A stretch of 64,000 nt of DNA from Chroococcopsis sp964623815 (GCA_964623815.1 CAZUVR010000001.1:1-64000); one strand, 5' to 3'; positions 54,733 through 62,758 are shown, counted from the first letter of the stretch. Program-made: numbers and translations. Notes: generated by a model from the letters alone, not told the origin.

Positions 54733-54948
54733 ATGCGATCGCTATTCTCCCTTAACCCCGCCATCGAAAATAACCTCCCTCAAGGGTGGTGTAATTTGGG
54801 TATGGCAATCAAAGGGTTTAGTATAGGAGAAACAAGATTTGAAAATAAAAATCATCTAGGCCGAGATTATGGTTACCTAGGCAGACTACAACCGGTAGGC
54901 TCACACATAAGCGGGAGGGACAGGAAACGAATAACTGTACCCAAATAA
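54733..54948 (+). CDS. possible small gene (71 aa) or sRNA upstream of a terminator
   Basis: An ATG at 54733 opens a 71-codon frame (MRSLFSLNPAIENNLPQGW start, basic DRKRITVPK end). It is followed 25 bp later by a strong Rho-independent terminator (54973-55009). No homologue is known to me and there is no clear ribosome site, so the transcript could be a non-coding RNA instead. The terminator shows that a plus-strand transcript ends here, before the HNH gene. Confidence 0.3.
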   Translation: MRSLFSLNPAIENNLPQGWCNLGMAIKGFSIGETRFENKNHLGRDYGYLGRLQPVGSHISGRDRKRITVPK

Positions 54949-54972
54949 ACTAAAAGACATCCGATTCAGTTT

Positions 54973-55009
54973 ACCCCCGCTTCTTACCTAAAGAAAGCGG
55001 GGGTCTTTT
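54973..55009 (+). terminator. strong Rho-independent terminator
   Basis: ACCCCCGCTTCTT (54973-54985) pairs with AAGAAAGCGGGGGT (54991-55004, one bulged A) around a 5-nt loop, followed by CTTTTATT. It sits 35 bp before the HNH gene start. Confidence 0.92.
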
Positions 55010-55043
55010 ATTAAATAAACTCAAGGGAAGGAGTTAAAAACCA

Positions 55044-55574
55044 GTGAGTTATCCCACAGAAACCTTAAATAAAAACGTCACGGTATTCTCGCAAAATTAT
55101 TTACCTATCAGTCGGATCAATATCCGTCGTGCCATAGTTCTTTTAGTTACGGGAAAAGCCGAACCCTTAACTGGCCTCGCTGGCGATTATCGGGAAGTAC
55201 GCTCGGTTAATTTTATCCTGCAAGTGCCCGCCCATATCCGCTTAAAAACCATGTCGAGAGAAAGGGTGTGGAAAGTGCCCCCCGTTAACCGTCGGGAAGT
55301 TTTAAAACGGGATAAATACCAATGTCAATACTGCGGTAGCGGGGAAAAACTCACCTTAGACCATGTAATACCTAGAGCCAAAGGTGGTAAACACTCTTGG
55401 GATAACGTAGTTACAGCCTGTGAAAAATGTAACGGTTTTAAAGGGGATAGAACACCCATACAGGCGGGGATGGTTTTAAAAAAATTACCCCAACCCCCTA
55501 CGCATCCGGGTTTAGTTTTTGCAGAAGAATTCTGGCGGCATCAAAGCGAATTAGGAGCAGACTATCAATGTTGA
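55044..55574 (+). CDS. HNH endonuclease
   Basis: The 176-residue protein has an N-terminal beta domain (VTVFSQNYLPISRINIRRAI) and a central HNH domain: CQYCGSGEKLTLDHVIPRAK near residues 94-113, then WDNVVTACEKCNGFKGD near 119-135. The paired CxxC motifs bind a structural zinc and the His/Asn residues form the active site. GTG is the start, with AAGGAG 11 bases upstream. Members are common single copies in cyanobacteria. It overlaps the next gene by 7 bp. The natural target is unknown. Confidence 0.9.
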   Translation: MSYPTETLNKNVTVFSQNYLPISRINIRRAIVLLVTGKAEPLTGLAGDYREVRSVNFILQVPAHIRLKTMSRERVWKVPPVNRREVLKRDKYQCQYCGSGEKLTLDHVIPRAKGGKHSWDNVVTACEKCNGFKGDRTPIQAGMVLKKLPQPPTHPGLVFAEEFWRHQSELGADYQC

Positions 55575-55951
55575 AATTAACTTATACTGAAAACGGGTTC
55601 CACTTAGAATATATTGCCGACACCTTAGAAAGTTGGGTAACGAACAGAGTAATATTAGCCTTACGTTCTGGAACTAACTTAGGTATCGAACCCAGCACGG
55701 CGGCGTTTTTATTACCTCAAGATATTTCCTACATCGCTCAATTGGAGAAATTAGCCGAAGGGGAAAATCAAGAAGTATTAGAGGTGTCCTATTGCGATGG
55801 AGAAGCGATTGAGATTACTTTAGAAGGAACCTGGATCACCGGCAATCCCGAAAGCGAAGAAGGTATTTTCGTAACGGTGTTGAGCGAGCGGGCCGAAGCC
55901 TTCCTCTATCAAATCTGGAAAGAATCCTATTTCGGAGCCTACGCTAAGTAG
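55568..55951 (+). CDS. conserved cyanobacterial protein (alr0857-like), hypothetical
   Basis: The 127-residue acidic protein has a beta-rich N-terminal half (LKLTYTENGFHLEYIADTLE) and a helical centre with NRVILALRSGTNLGIEPSTA. The C-terminus (LSERAEAFLYQIWKESYFGA) is distinctive. The sequence resembles a cyanobacteria-specific family that annotation pipelines label alr0857. The gene overlaps the HNH gene by 7 bp, which suggests a shared transcript. The function is unknown. Confidence 0.65.
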   Translation: MLKLTYTENGFHLEYIADTLESWVTNRVILALRSGTNLGIEPSTAAFLLPQDISYIAQLEKLAEGENQEVLEVSYCDGEAIEITLEGTWITGNPESEEGIFVTVLSERAEAFLYQIWKESYFGAYAK

Positions 55952-56109
55952 AGGAGAGAGGAATTAGGAGTGAGCGGTTAATAGTACATGCTCACTCCTC
56001 TTTTCTCATTTGTAATTACTAGGTAATGACTGAAACAAATTTAACTGTTATCTTGGACTAAGATTGCTGCAAAGTCATAATTAAGTTTAAATTTTAGGAG
56101 TTATTATCG

Positions 56110-56493
56110 ATGTCCCTATTAACCTCTTTTTCAGCTCTTGAAGCCGCGCCCACCGAAACAAGACCCTGGGGTACATTTACCACTTTAGAAGAAGGGCCAG
56201 GCTACAAGATAAAGCGTATAGAAGTAAATCCAGGGCACCGTCTCAGTTTGCAGATGCACTATCATAGAAGTGAACACTGGATAGTGGTATCGGGCACGGC
56301 TAAAGTCACCTGCGGAGATCGAGAAGAGGTTTTGGGTGCCAATCAATCTACCTACGTGCCTCAATGTACGCCTCACCGCTTAGAAAATCCTGGAGTGATC
56401 AAACTGATTCTCATCGAAGTGCAGAACGGGGAATATCTAGGAGAGGATGACATCGTCCGTTTTCAGGATGATTACGCCCGTCATCAAGTTTAA
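56110..56493 (+). CDS. cupin protein, mannose-6-phosphate isomerase type II C-terminal-like
   Basis: The 127-residue cupin has ETRPWGTFTTLEEGPGYKIK near residues 18-37, the metal-binding SLQMHYHRSEHWIVVSGTAK near 47-66, and a second cupin motif with YVPQCTPHRLENPG near 83-96. It corresponds to the isomerase domain of bifunctional GMP/PMI proteins but lacks the guanylyltransferase half, so it may be a stand-alone phosphomannose isomerase for GDP-mannose or exopolysaccharide supply. A GGAG site lies 11 bases before the ATG. Confidence 0.85.
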   Translation: MSLLTSFSALEAAPTETRPWGTFTTLEEGPGYKIKRIEVNPGHRLSLQMHYHRSEHWIVVSGTAKVTCGDREEVLGANQSTYVPQCTPHRLENPGVIKLILIEVQNGEYLGEDDIVRFQDDYARHQV

Positions 56494-56565
56494 AGTGTAA
56501 AAATATCTCGCTCAGGAGAGAAATTATCTCTCCCCTCACACAACAAAAAATTGCAAGGCATAACT

Positions 56566-57528
56566 ATGCCCCTTTACCAGTGTAGAAATTGTAAGAAAAC
56601 GCTGAATCTATCCACCAGGCCCGGCATCTGTGAATCCTGTGGTAGCACTCAATTTAAACTAGCCGACCAACGCCCGAGTAAGTTGCCAGTGTATACTGGT
56701 AAAACTCAAATCACCAGTATGACGGCAGCCAAAACCGAACCGATAACCGGGCCTTTTAACGAGGAAGATCTACCATCTTCACTTATATCTTCTTCCTCAT
56801 TAAACTCCATTACTGGAGAACCGATCTCGACTCAAAAAACCTCGCCCAAACCACTTAAGGCCAAGCGATCGCCAATTAAGATTATAAATAATAAGTGGTT
56901 CCTACCCTTAGCCCTAGCGGTGGGAGGCTTAATATTTCATATATCTTGGGAAGCTCAATTCAACACCGATAAAATCAAAAACCTCATCCTCCAGGAAAAA
57001 TTCGGACAACCCTCGGGCTGGTATTTTACTGATGGGGGGGCGATACAACAAAATAGACTCTATCAGTTTCAGAACAAACGTAATCACTACGGTGCTTCCC
57101 TATGGCAGGGACAAAAATTAGCCAACCTCGACTTCTCTGCCGATGTGGTGAAAACTCGCGGGCCTGACGATGTACCATACGGGTTGATAGCTAGAGTAGG
57201 CGGAAAAAACGCAGAGAATTTTTATTACCTGTTCATCGATGGCAGTGGTGAATTTATCATGGGTAAGAATACGGCCGAGGGCTGGGTGCATAAAGTAGGT
57301 TGGCAGGGCGATTCACAAATTAATAAAGGGAATAAGAAAAATCGTCTCCGTCTGGTGGTGAAAGATAATTTAATCATCGGTTACGTTAACGGCGATCGCG
57401 TGGGAAGTTTTCGAGACGATAGTTATAAAGCTGGGGCGGTGGGATTATTTTCTATGCGGGGTAAGGGCAAATCCACAACCGTATATTTTGATAACGTCAT
57501 TATAAAAAGTGACCAGAAAAAGAAGTAG
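56566..57528 (+). CDS. zinc-ribbon membrane protein with jelly-roll (LamG/DUF1080-like) domain
   Basis: About 320 residues: an N-terminal zinc ribbon (CRNCKK near 6-11 and CESCGST near 23-29), a Ser/Thr/Pro-rich linker, one membrane helix (WFLPLALAVGGLIFHISWEA near 107-126), then a C-terminal beta-sandwich (NLDFSADVVKTRGPDDVPYG; YYLFIDGSGEFIMGKNTAEG) ending YFDNVIIKS. The sandwich resembles concanavalin-like glycan-binding domains. The layout suggests a cytoplasmic ribbon linked to an outside sugar-binding domain. The ATG at 56566 is preferred to a TTG 15 bases upstream. A hairpin ends the transcript. Confidence 0.65.
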   Translation: MPLYQCRNCKKTLNLSTRPGICESCGSTQFKLADQRPSKLPVYTGKTQITSMTAAKTEPITGPFNEEDLPSSLISSSSLNSITGEPISTQKTSPKPLKAKRSPIKIINNKWFLPLALAVGGLIFHISWEAQFNTDKIKNLILQEKFGQPSGWYFTDGGAIQQNRLYQFQNKRNHYGASLWQGQKLANLDFSADVVKTRGPDDVPYGLIARVGGKNAENFYYLFIDGSGEFIMGKNTAEGWVHKVGWQGDSQINKGNKKNRLRLVVKDNLIIGYVNGDRVGSFRDDSYKAGAVGLFSMRGKGKSTTVYFDNVIIKSDQKKK

Positions 57529-57550
57529 AAGGTATTTTCGATACCTTCTA
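57526..57550 (+). terminator. hairpin terminator overlapping the stop codon
   Basis: TAGAAGGTAT (57526-57535) pairs perfectly with ATACCTTCTA (57541-57550) around a TTTCG loop. The T-run is weak (CCCTT). It overlaps the TAG stop of the jelly-roll gene. Confidence 0.6.
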
Positions 57551-57864
57551 CCCTTGTGACGCTTATCATGTAGTGGTGAAAACTTTACATCAGAGTTATG
57601 ATTACACTCTCAATACAAGGCTTTGTTTTTTAGAATTCCCCTAAATAAAAGTGTGAGAAGCTGCTACCTTTACTTTTATTAGGGGAAACCGTTCATTCCT
57701 TTGCTGGATTAATTATTAATATAGGGTGATCATTTGTCATTGCAATAACAACTGTATGTCAATCTAGTGACAAAATCGATGTGGGAAGACTATTAAAAGC
57801 AACATTGCACTATGAGTGGAAGAATGACACAATGTAGTATGAAAGTACGATAAAGTATGCCAGC
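57529..57864. other. 336-bp intergenic stretch upstream of herA-like gene
   Basis: No coding region is seen. It contains the terminator above, a long inverted repeat at 57636-57687, and the promoter region of the HerA-like gene. The span has no runs typical of a tRNA or of an IS terminal pair. Confidence 0.55.
57636..57687. repeat. 16-17-bp inverted repeat
   Basis: TTCCCCTAAATAAAAGT (57636-57652) and ACTTTTATTAGGGGAA (57672-57687) are complementary except for one unpaired base, with a 19-nt loop. It is neither an obvious terminator nor a known riboswitch. It could be an excised-element remnant, such as a small MITE, or a regulatory stem for the downstream gene. Confidence 0.6.
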
Positions 57865-59559
57865 ATGACAGAGCAACCATTGGGAACGGTAATACAGGGA
57901 TCATTGAGCGAAGGGTTAGAAATCCGTCTGTATCCCGATATGTCTGTAGAAGATATGCGCGTCGGGAAATTCTTAGTGGTGCGCGGGGTGAGATCCCGTT
58001 TTTTCTGTCTGCTTACCGATGTTACCCTGGGTACGGCCACGCCCCGAATCCTCGCCAACCCGCCCCACCCGGACGATGATTTCATGCGGGATGTTCTTGC
58101 CGGTAGCGGCACCTACGGCACCATAGAACTCGCCCCGATGTTGATGTTCACCCCGAGTGCCAACCCCCGCAGCACCGATGACACATCTTTAGCCTCTTTT
58201 GAACCCCAAACCAACGCCGAGTTAGAATTATTACCCGTCAAAACCATTCCCGCCCACTTTAGTCAGGTTTATGACGCTTGTGAGGAAGATTTCCGCATGG
58301 TTTTCGGTTGGGAGGATGATCCCACGCGTCGCAATTTCGCCATCGGTAAACCGTTAGATATGGATGTACCAATATGTATCAATCTCGATCGCTTTGTGGA
58401 ACGCAGTAACGGAGTATTTGGTAAATCCGGTACTGGTAAATCATTCCTCACTCGTCTGTTAATCTCCGGCATCATCCGCAAAAACGCTGCTGTTAACCTG
58501 ATGTTCGATATGCACTCGGAATATGGCTGGGAAGCAATGAAAGAGGGCAAGGAAGTTTCTACGGTAAAAGGTTTAGCCCAATTATTCCCAGGGCAGGTAG
58601 AAATATATACTCTCGATCCCGATTCCACCAATCGCCGAGGTGTCAGGGGAGCGAGGGAATTATATCTAAGTTACGATCAGATCGAAATCGAAGATATTCG
58701 CCTCGTCGGGCAAGAGTTAGGTATTTCCGAGGCGAGTATGGATAACGCCAATATACTTTACGGTGAGTATGGCAAATATTGGATCAGCAGATTGCTCGAG
58801 ATGACCAACGAGGATATTAAAATCTTCTGTCAGGAAAAGCAAGGGCACGCGGGCTCGATCATGTCCCTACAGAGGAAACTGATGCGGTTAGAGAGCCTCA
58901 AGTATTTACAAGGAGGAGTCAGCGCCCACAATTATATTGATGAATTAATCCAGGGACTGGATGCGGGTAAAAATATAGTAGTAGAGTTCGGCTCTCAAAG
59001 TAATATGCTCTCCTATATGCTGGCGACTAATATGATCACCCGTCGTATTCACGGCAATTATGTCAAGAAAGCCGAGCATTTTTTGCAGACGAAAAATCCT
59101 TTAGATAAACCGCGACAGTTGGTAATAACCATCGAGGAGGCCCATAGATTTCTCGACTCTAAAATCGTTCATCAAACTATTTTCGGCACTATCGCCCGGG
59201 AGATGCGGAAATACTTCGTTACCCTGTTAATCGTAGATCAGAGGCCTTCGGGCATAGATAATGAAGTGATGTCTCAGGTGGGTACGAGGATTACTTGTTT
59301 ACTCAACGATGAGAAGGATATTGACGCGATATTTACCGGGGTATCGGGTGGGGGGAGTTTGCGATCGGTTTTAGCCAAGTTAGACTCGAAACAACAGGCT
59401 TTAGTTTTAGGTCATGCGGTGCCGATGCCGGTGGTCATCCGTACCCGCGCCTATGACCAGCAATTCTATGCGGAAATCGGCGTTACGGATTGGCAGGGCT
59501 TGCCAGATGAGGCGGTGTTGACGGCGGCGCAGATAGCCAAGGCGGATTTAGGTTTTTAG
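57865..59559 (+). CDS. HerA-type ATPase (FtsK-HerA superfamily, DUF87)
   Basis: The 564-residue protein has an N-terminal HAS-barrel-like domain (residues 1 to about 110) and a RecA-type motor. Walker A is GKSGTGKSFLTRLL near residues 190-203, Walker B QLVITIEEAHRFLD near 413-426, and the arginine-finger region REMRKYFVTLLIVDQRPSGI near 438-457. A C-terminal tail forms another beta region. HerA proteins are hexameric DNA translocases that often pair with nucleases. The next gene, 36 bp downstream, encodes a nuclease-like protein. This type is also widespread in cyanobacterial genomes, so a defence role is only a possibility. Confidence 0.85.
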   Translation: MTEQPLGTVIQGSLSEGLEIRLYPDMSVEDMRVGKFLVVRGVRSRFFCLLTDVTLGTATPRILANPPHPDDDFMRDVLAGSGTYGTIELAPMLMFTPSANPRSTDDTSLASFEPQTNAELELLPVKTIPAHFSQVYDACEEDFRMVFGWEDDPTRRNFAIGKPLDMDVPICINLDRFVERSNGVFGKSGTGKSFLTRLLISGIIRKNAAVNLMFDMHSEYGWEAMKEGKEVSTVKGLAQLFPGQVEIYTLDPDSTNRRGVRGARELYLSYDQIEIEDIRLVGQELGISEASMDNANILYGEYGKYWISRLLEMTNEDIKIFCQEKQGHAGSIMSLQRKLMRLESLKYLQGGVSAHNYIDELIQGLDAGKNIVVEFGSQSNMLSYMLATNMITRRIHGNYVKKAEHFLQTKNPLDKPRQLVITIEEAHRFLDSKIVHQTIFGTIAREMRKYFVTLLIVDQRPSGIDNEVMSQVGTRITCLLNDEKDIDAIFTGVSGGGSLRSVLAKLDSKQQALVLGHAVPMPVVIRTRAYDQQFYAEIGVTDWQGLPDEAVLTAAQIAKADLGF

Positions 59560-59595
59560 CTTAGGATATAGAAAAATTTTCCAGGGTCGATTTTT

Positions 59596-60201
59596 ATGCC
59601 TTATAGCCAGTTTACGAGTGTGGGTAAAGTTAAGGAAACTTTTGGAATCTCCACCGTAGAGTGTATTCGTTTTTTACCGGAACTTGAACCGATTACCCCT
59701 TCCGAAACGCTCTCGAACTTTTTGGCTGAAAGTCTGCCCGTCGCCGTCGCTACGGGAAGCGAAAAAGCCCGTAGCGAGGGTATAGTGTACCCAACTCTCT
59801 TAGAAGTGCGTCGCTTACTCGGTCGTCAGATCAGTCTCTTTTCCGGTGAAGATTTTACCGTTGATGAAAGCTTGGGTTTAAACGGAATCTGCGATTTTCT
59901 CCTTTCCCGTTCACCGGAACAATTAGATATAGAGGCTCCCGCAGTGGTTATTATTGAGGCAAAAAAAGCCGATCTTAAATCGGGTTTGGGGCAGTGTATA
60001 GCTTCGATGAGCGCTGCCGGGCGCTTTAATCAATCTAAACAAAGGAGCATTCCCACTATATACGGTAGCGTCAGTAATGGTTCTCAATGGCGTTTCCTAC
60101 AGCTAAAGGGTTCTGTAGTGACGATCGATCTTAATGATTATCCCTTACCACCGGTAGGGCAGATTCTCGCTTTTTTCGTTTGGATGCTTCGACAAGGTTA
60201 A
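59596..60201 (+). CDS. PD-(D/E)XK-like nuclease protein, hypothetical
   Basis: The 201-residue protein has GLNGICDFLLSRS near residue 95 and AVVIIEAKKADL near 115. The D and E-x-K with that spacing fit the PD-(D/E)XK nuclease core, and the following LGQCIASMSAAGRFN helix is as in related domains. The N-terminal VGKVKETFGISTVE and LLGRQISLFSGEDFTVDES are shared with an abundant cyanobacterial family of unknown role. It begins 36 bp after the HerA-like gene, so the two probably share a transcript. The activity is inferred, not shown. Confidence 0.7.
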   Translation: MPYSQFTSVGKVKETFGISTVECIRFLPELEPITPSETLSNFLAESLPVAVATGSEKARSEGIVYPTLLEVRRLLGRQISLFSGEDFTVDESLGLNGICDFLLSRSPEQLDIEAPAVVIIEAKKADLKSGLGQCIASMSAAGRFNQSKQRSIPTIYGSVSNGSQWRFLQLKGSVVTIDLNDYPLPPVGQILAFFVWMLRQG

Positions 60202-60280
60202 TGTGTTCGCTCTCCATAACTGTATCAAATTTTATGGTGATGAACCTGACCTATTAGGGGACTCATCAGGGATTCTCGCG

Positions 60281-60751
60281 TCAGTCTTCCTCGGTTTCTA
60301 TGGGAAACCAATCTATATCTATGATTTGAGAGAGAGTAAAGGGGCATTGGCTCGGAACGTCCAATTTAAAGCTTTTTCTCACCTGTTTGACGGTAGCAGC
60401 ATAGGAGGAGGCAAAAATCTCCTCTAGATAGGGCACTAAAGAAGGGCTATCGTCGAGAATCATTTCCAAATTCCGGCGAAAGGTTATGATCTCGTTTATC
60501 CAATGGTTTCGATTTCTCTCCCTCTCCGAATCCCAATAGGCAAGCTTAAGCAGGTGTTCGATAATCCCCTCCAGATAACTGCGTAAAGCTCTGCGATCGC
60601 TTTTCCCCATCGATTCTATTTCCTCGACCAAGTTCTCTATATCCAGCTCATCGAATTTACCCGCTTTCAATCGTTCTGCGGTTGCCTGTAGCCAGAGGTT
60701 AAAATCTTCTTCGTAGAGCGATCGAGTAACTAGATGTATTTCCTCCGTCAT
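60281..60751 (-). CDS. DUF29 domain protein
   Basis: The 156-residue protein matches the DUF29 pattern: LYEEDFNLWLQATAERLKAG near residues 12-31, ENLVEEIESMGKSDRRALRS near 39-58, and LLKLAYWDSERERNRNHWIN near 67-86. DUF29 proteins are helical, very common and expanded in cyanobacteria, with no known biochemical role. It is convergent with the nuclease-like gene and sits directly past a decayed CARF-like gene on the same strand. Confidence 0.88.
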   Translation of the reverse strand: MTEEIHLVTRSLYEEDFNLWLQATAERLKAGKFDELDIENLVEEIESMGKSDRRALRSYLEGIIEHLLKLAYWDSERERNRNHWINEIITFRRNLEMILDDSPSLVPYLEEIFASSYAATVKQVRKSFKLDVPSQCPFTLSQIIDIDWFPIETEED

Positions 60752-60757
60752 GATTTG

Positions 60758-61258
60758 TTATACTCCTGATTGGGATGTGGAATTATTCCGATTTTGCCCG
60801 AATCTACAAACATTATGGCATATATTACTAGATAGCTCTAGTAACTTATCCTTAAATTCCTCAAAGTTTGCCAAGTTCCACTGAATGGCAGAGACTAATA
60901 AAACTTTCGTATCCTGATTTTGTAAGTAAGGCTCAATCAATGCCTTAACACCAGAATAGTCATAGCGATCGAGTAAAGTTTTCGCTTCTTGTCTCCGAAG
61001 CTCTTTTAAATAAGATGAGCTAGGTAAAACTTTAGGCGGAATATTGTTTTGTTCGCTAGTGACAAGGAATTTAGTACAATCGCCAAAGGTAGCTAAACTG
61101 GTGAACTGTACTGCCGACGAAAGAGCGGGAGTTCCTGCTTGATGGCTTACATAAACGACGCTACCCGGCTCGGGTTTTTCGGTAAAGTTCTCGTGAGCAT
61201 CGGTAAGACGAGAGCCAGGGCCAGGGTCAGGCGCTCCCTTCTGAACTGGGCTAATTAT
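60758..61258 (-). pseudogene. remnant of a CARF-like (CRISPR-associated Rossmann fold) protein
   Basis: An open minus-strand frame of about 166 codons has no ATG/GTG/TTG in its first 106 codons, so it lacks a start and its N-terminal part. It contains PGSVVYVSHQAGTPALSSAV, then TKFLVTSE, then EAKTLLDRYDYSGVKALIEP and VLLVSAIQWNLANFEEFKDK. The GTP-A/S segment followed by an 'RYDYSGV' helix is the pattern I associate with CARF/Csm6-TIGR02710-like proteins, which sense cyclic oligoadenylates. The C-terminus ends in unrelated residues close to the DUF29 start. No cas gene or CRISPR array lies nearby. Family assignment is an inference. Confidence 0.6.
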
Positions 61259-61385
61259 TTAACGCATTGGGAAATGATTCGCTTCATGAAATCGCTGTGG
61301 TGGCTGAAACGATTATCTCCATAATATTAACGAATCCTGATGATATTAATACTTTATTTACAGCACTTTTCAAATCGTCGAGATA

Positions 61386-61458
61386 CGGGGAGTTAGGAAT
61401 TGGAGGTTAGGAATTGAGTAGTTTTCCGCCAATTCCAGACTCCTAACTCCCATCCCCC
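61386..61458. repeat. heptameric repeats, inverted block
   Basis: GGGAGTTAGGAATTGG-type units are followed by CCAATTCCAGACTCCTAACT-type units about 30 bp later, able to fold back. The block lies just past the yoeB stop. Confidence 0.7.
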
Positions 61459-61501
61459 AAAACAAGTCCTTAATTGACACGCAAAGTGCCGTAATAGTTA
61501 G

Positions 61502-61762
61502 TTAATCAGAATAATGGTATCTCATTTGTAATATAGATATTGCTTCATCTTCTACGAGATAAACAATCCTATGTTCTTCATTTATTCTTCTTGACCAGCA
61601 ATTAGAAAGTTCGTACTTAAGAGGCTCTGGTTTACCAGTTCCATCAAAAGGAGTTCTGGTAATCTCTTTGATAAGTCCATTAATTTTTTTGAGTATTTTC
61701 TTATCGGTTTCCTGCCAGTATAAATAATCTTCCCAAGCCGCTTCCGAAAAAATTAATTTCAT
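61502..61762 (-). CDS. yoeB: YoeB-family mRNA interferase toxin
   Basis: The 86-residue protein starts MKLIFSEAAWEDYLYWQETD, has LIKEITRTPFDGTGKPEPLK near residues 31-50 and ends CWSRRINEEHRIVYLVEDEA followed by ISILQMRYHYSD. The Glu, Arg and C-terminal His-Tyr needed for YoeB ribosome-dependent mRNA cleavage are present. It overlaps the partner gene by 4 bp (ATGA), the usual antitoxin-toxin coupling. The partner is not an ordinary YefM. Confidence 0.93.
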   Translation of the reverse strand: MKLIFSEAAWEDYLYWQETDKKILKKINGLIKEITRTPFDGTGKPEPLKYELSNCWSRRINEEHRIVYLVEDEAISILQMRYHYSD

Positions 61763-62442
61763 TCAATTAATTCTCGATCTATTCCTTTGCCTGCTTTAAT
61801 TTCTTTCAGTGAATTCAAAAGCCGATTTGCGTTAACAGGACTTCTCAGTAAATAAGCTGTTTCTTCTAAAGAATCGTACTCTTTTTTTAAATTTTCATAA
61901 TCTTGCAAATCTTTTTCATGCATTGTTAAAATTATTTCAAGTATTTTTTGTGTTGTTTTTTGTAATTGAAATAAACTTTTTTTTGTACTGACTCGCTTAG
62001 TATTATTAAAATAATATCTAAAAGTTATCGTTAATATTTGCAAGTTTTTAAACAAATTATCCCTCACGAATAATTGGCTAGGGTTAACCAGTTTGGTTTT
62101 ATAAGCCTGCTCAATTAATTTTAACTTTGTGCTTACATTAAACTCATGCCAATATTTTTTGATAAAAATATAAAATAAATTTAGAGCTTCAATTATAGGT
62201 TCAAGTTTATAAATTTTCCCTGTTTCCACATCGTATCCTTCCCGCCAAATCTTTCTTATACTTTGAATTTCCCCTCTAACTGCTGCCGAACGATCACTGA
62301 TACTCAAATCAAGCTCATCGCTGACCTCATCATCGGATGGAAGGGGAGTTTCATTTTCGTAGGATGACCAACTTTCCTCTTGAAAAGTCTTCAGCCACCC
62401 TGTCTCGTCGTTGAATATTTCCCAAAAGCCGCTAATACTCAT
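61759..62442 (-). CDS. long chimeric antitoxin with YefM-like C-terminus
   Basis: The predicted protein is about 227 residues; YefM is normally about 85. The last 45 residues (EYDSLEETAYLLRSPVNANR then LLNSLKEIKAGKGIDRELIE) match the toxin-binding C-terminus of YefM. The Phd/YefM DNA-binding N-terminus is absent. In its place is an acidic, helical domain of about 175 residues (ISDRSAAVRGEIQSIRKIWR; LFYIFIKKYWHEFNVSTKLK) that I do not recognise. I choose the ATG at 62442; AGGAGG abuts a TTG at 62475 with no spacing, so the true start is uncertain. Confidence 0.72.
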   Translation of the reverse strand: MSISGFWEIFNDETGWLKTFQEESWSSYENETPLPSDDEVSDELDLSISDRSAAVRGEIQSIRKIWREGYDVETGKIYKLEPIIEALNLFYIFIKKYWHEFNVSTKLKLIEQAYKTKLVNPSQLFVRDNLFKNLQILTITFRYYFNNTKRVSTKKSLFQLQKTTQKILEIILTMHEKDLQDYENLKKEYDSLEETAYLLRSPVNANRLLNSLKEIKAGKGIDRELIE

Positions 62443-62657
62443 AGATGGAAAAACCAGAGCCGTTAATTCTTGCAACCTCCTATTTGTTTAATTATAATTA
62501 CCGTCGTCTCCCGGCGCACATCTAGTAAATGTTAGTTTTTCAGCCCGAAGCGGCTAAAAGGTCGTGCTTTTCCAAAAGAGCTTTTATGGTTTAAGGATAT
62601 TGACGCTTGCCAAGTGATTCATACCAAATCCGCTTATCATAGCCTTCTTTACAAAGA

Positions 62658-62720
62658 AGTGACTAGTGACCAGTGGCGAGTGGCTAGCGGTTGTTCACTC
62701 GTCACTCGCCACTAACCACT
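62658..62720. repeat. inverted repeat cluster, GTGACTAG/CACTCGTCAC type
   Basis: AGTGACTAGTGACCAGTGG (62658-62676) and later CACTCGTCACTCGCCAC are partial inverted repeats. The AGTGACTAGTG core recurs at 17168 after the fasciclin gene. Confidence 0.6.
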
Positions 62721-62726
62721 CTCTCT

Positions 62727-62758
62727 ATAAGTAGTCTTTGACAACAGGATTTAGTATG
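62727..62758 (+). repeat. dispersed repeat R, copy 2
   Basis: Reads ATAAGTAGTCTTTGACAACA then GGATTTAGTATG; near-identical to the copy at 62827 and to the inverted copy at 3691. Confidence 0.7.

Noticed and set aside
60203..60427. Plus-strand open frame opposite the DUF29 gene
   Set aside because: It is antisense to a clear DUF29 coding frame and has no family features.
61139..61324. Plus-strand open frame opposite the CARF-like remnant
   Set aside because: The minus strand shows a recognisable conserved protein pattern; the plus frame is Arg-rich chance translation.
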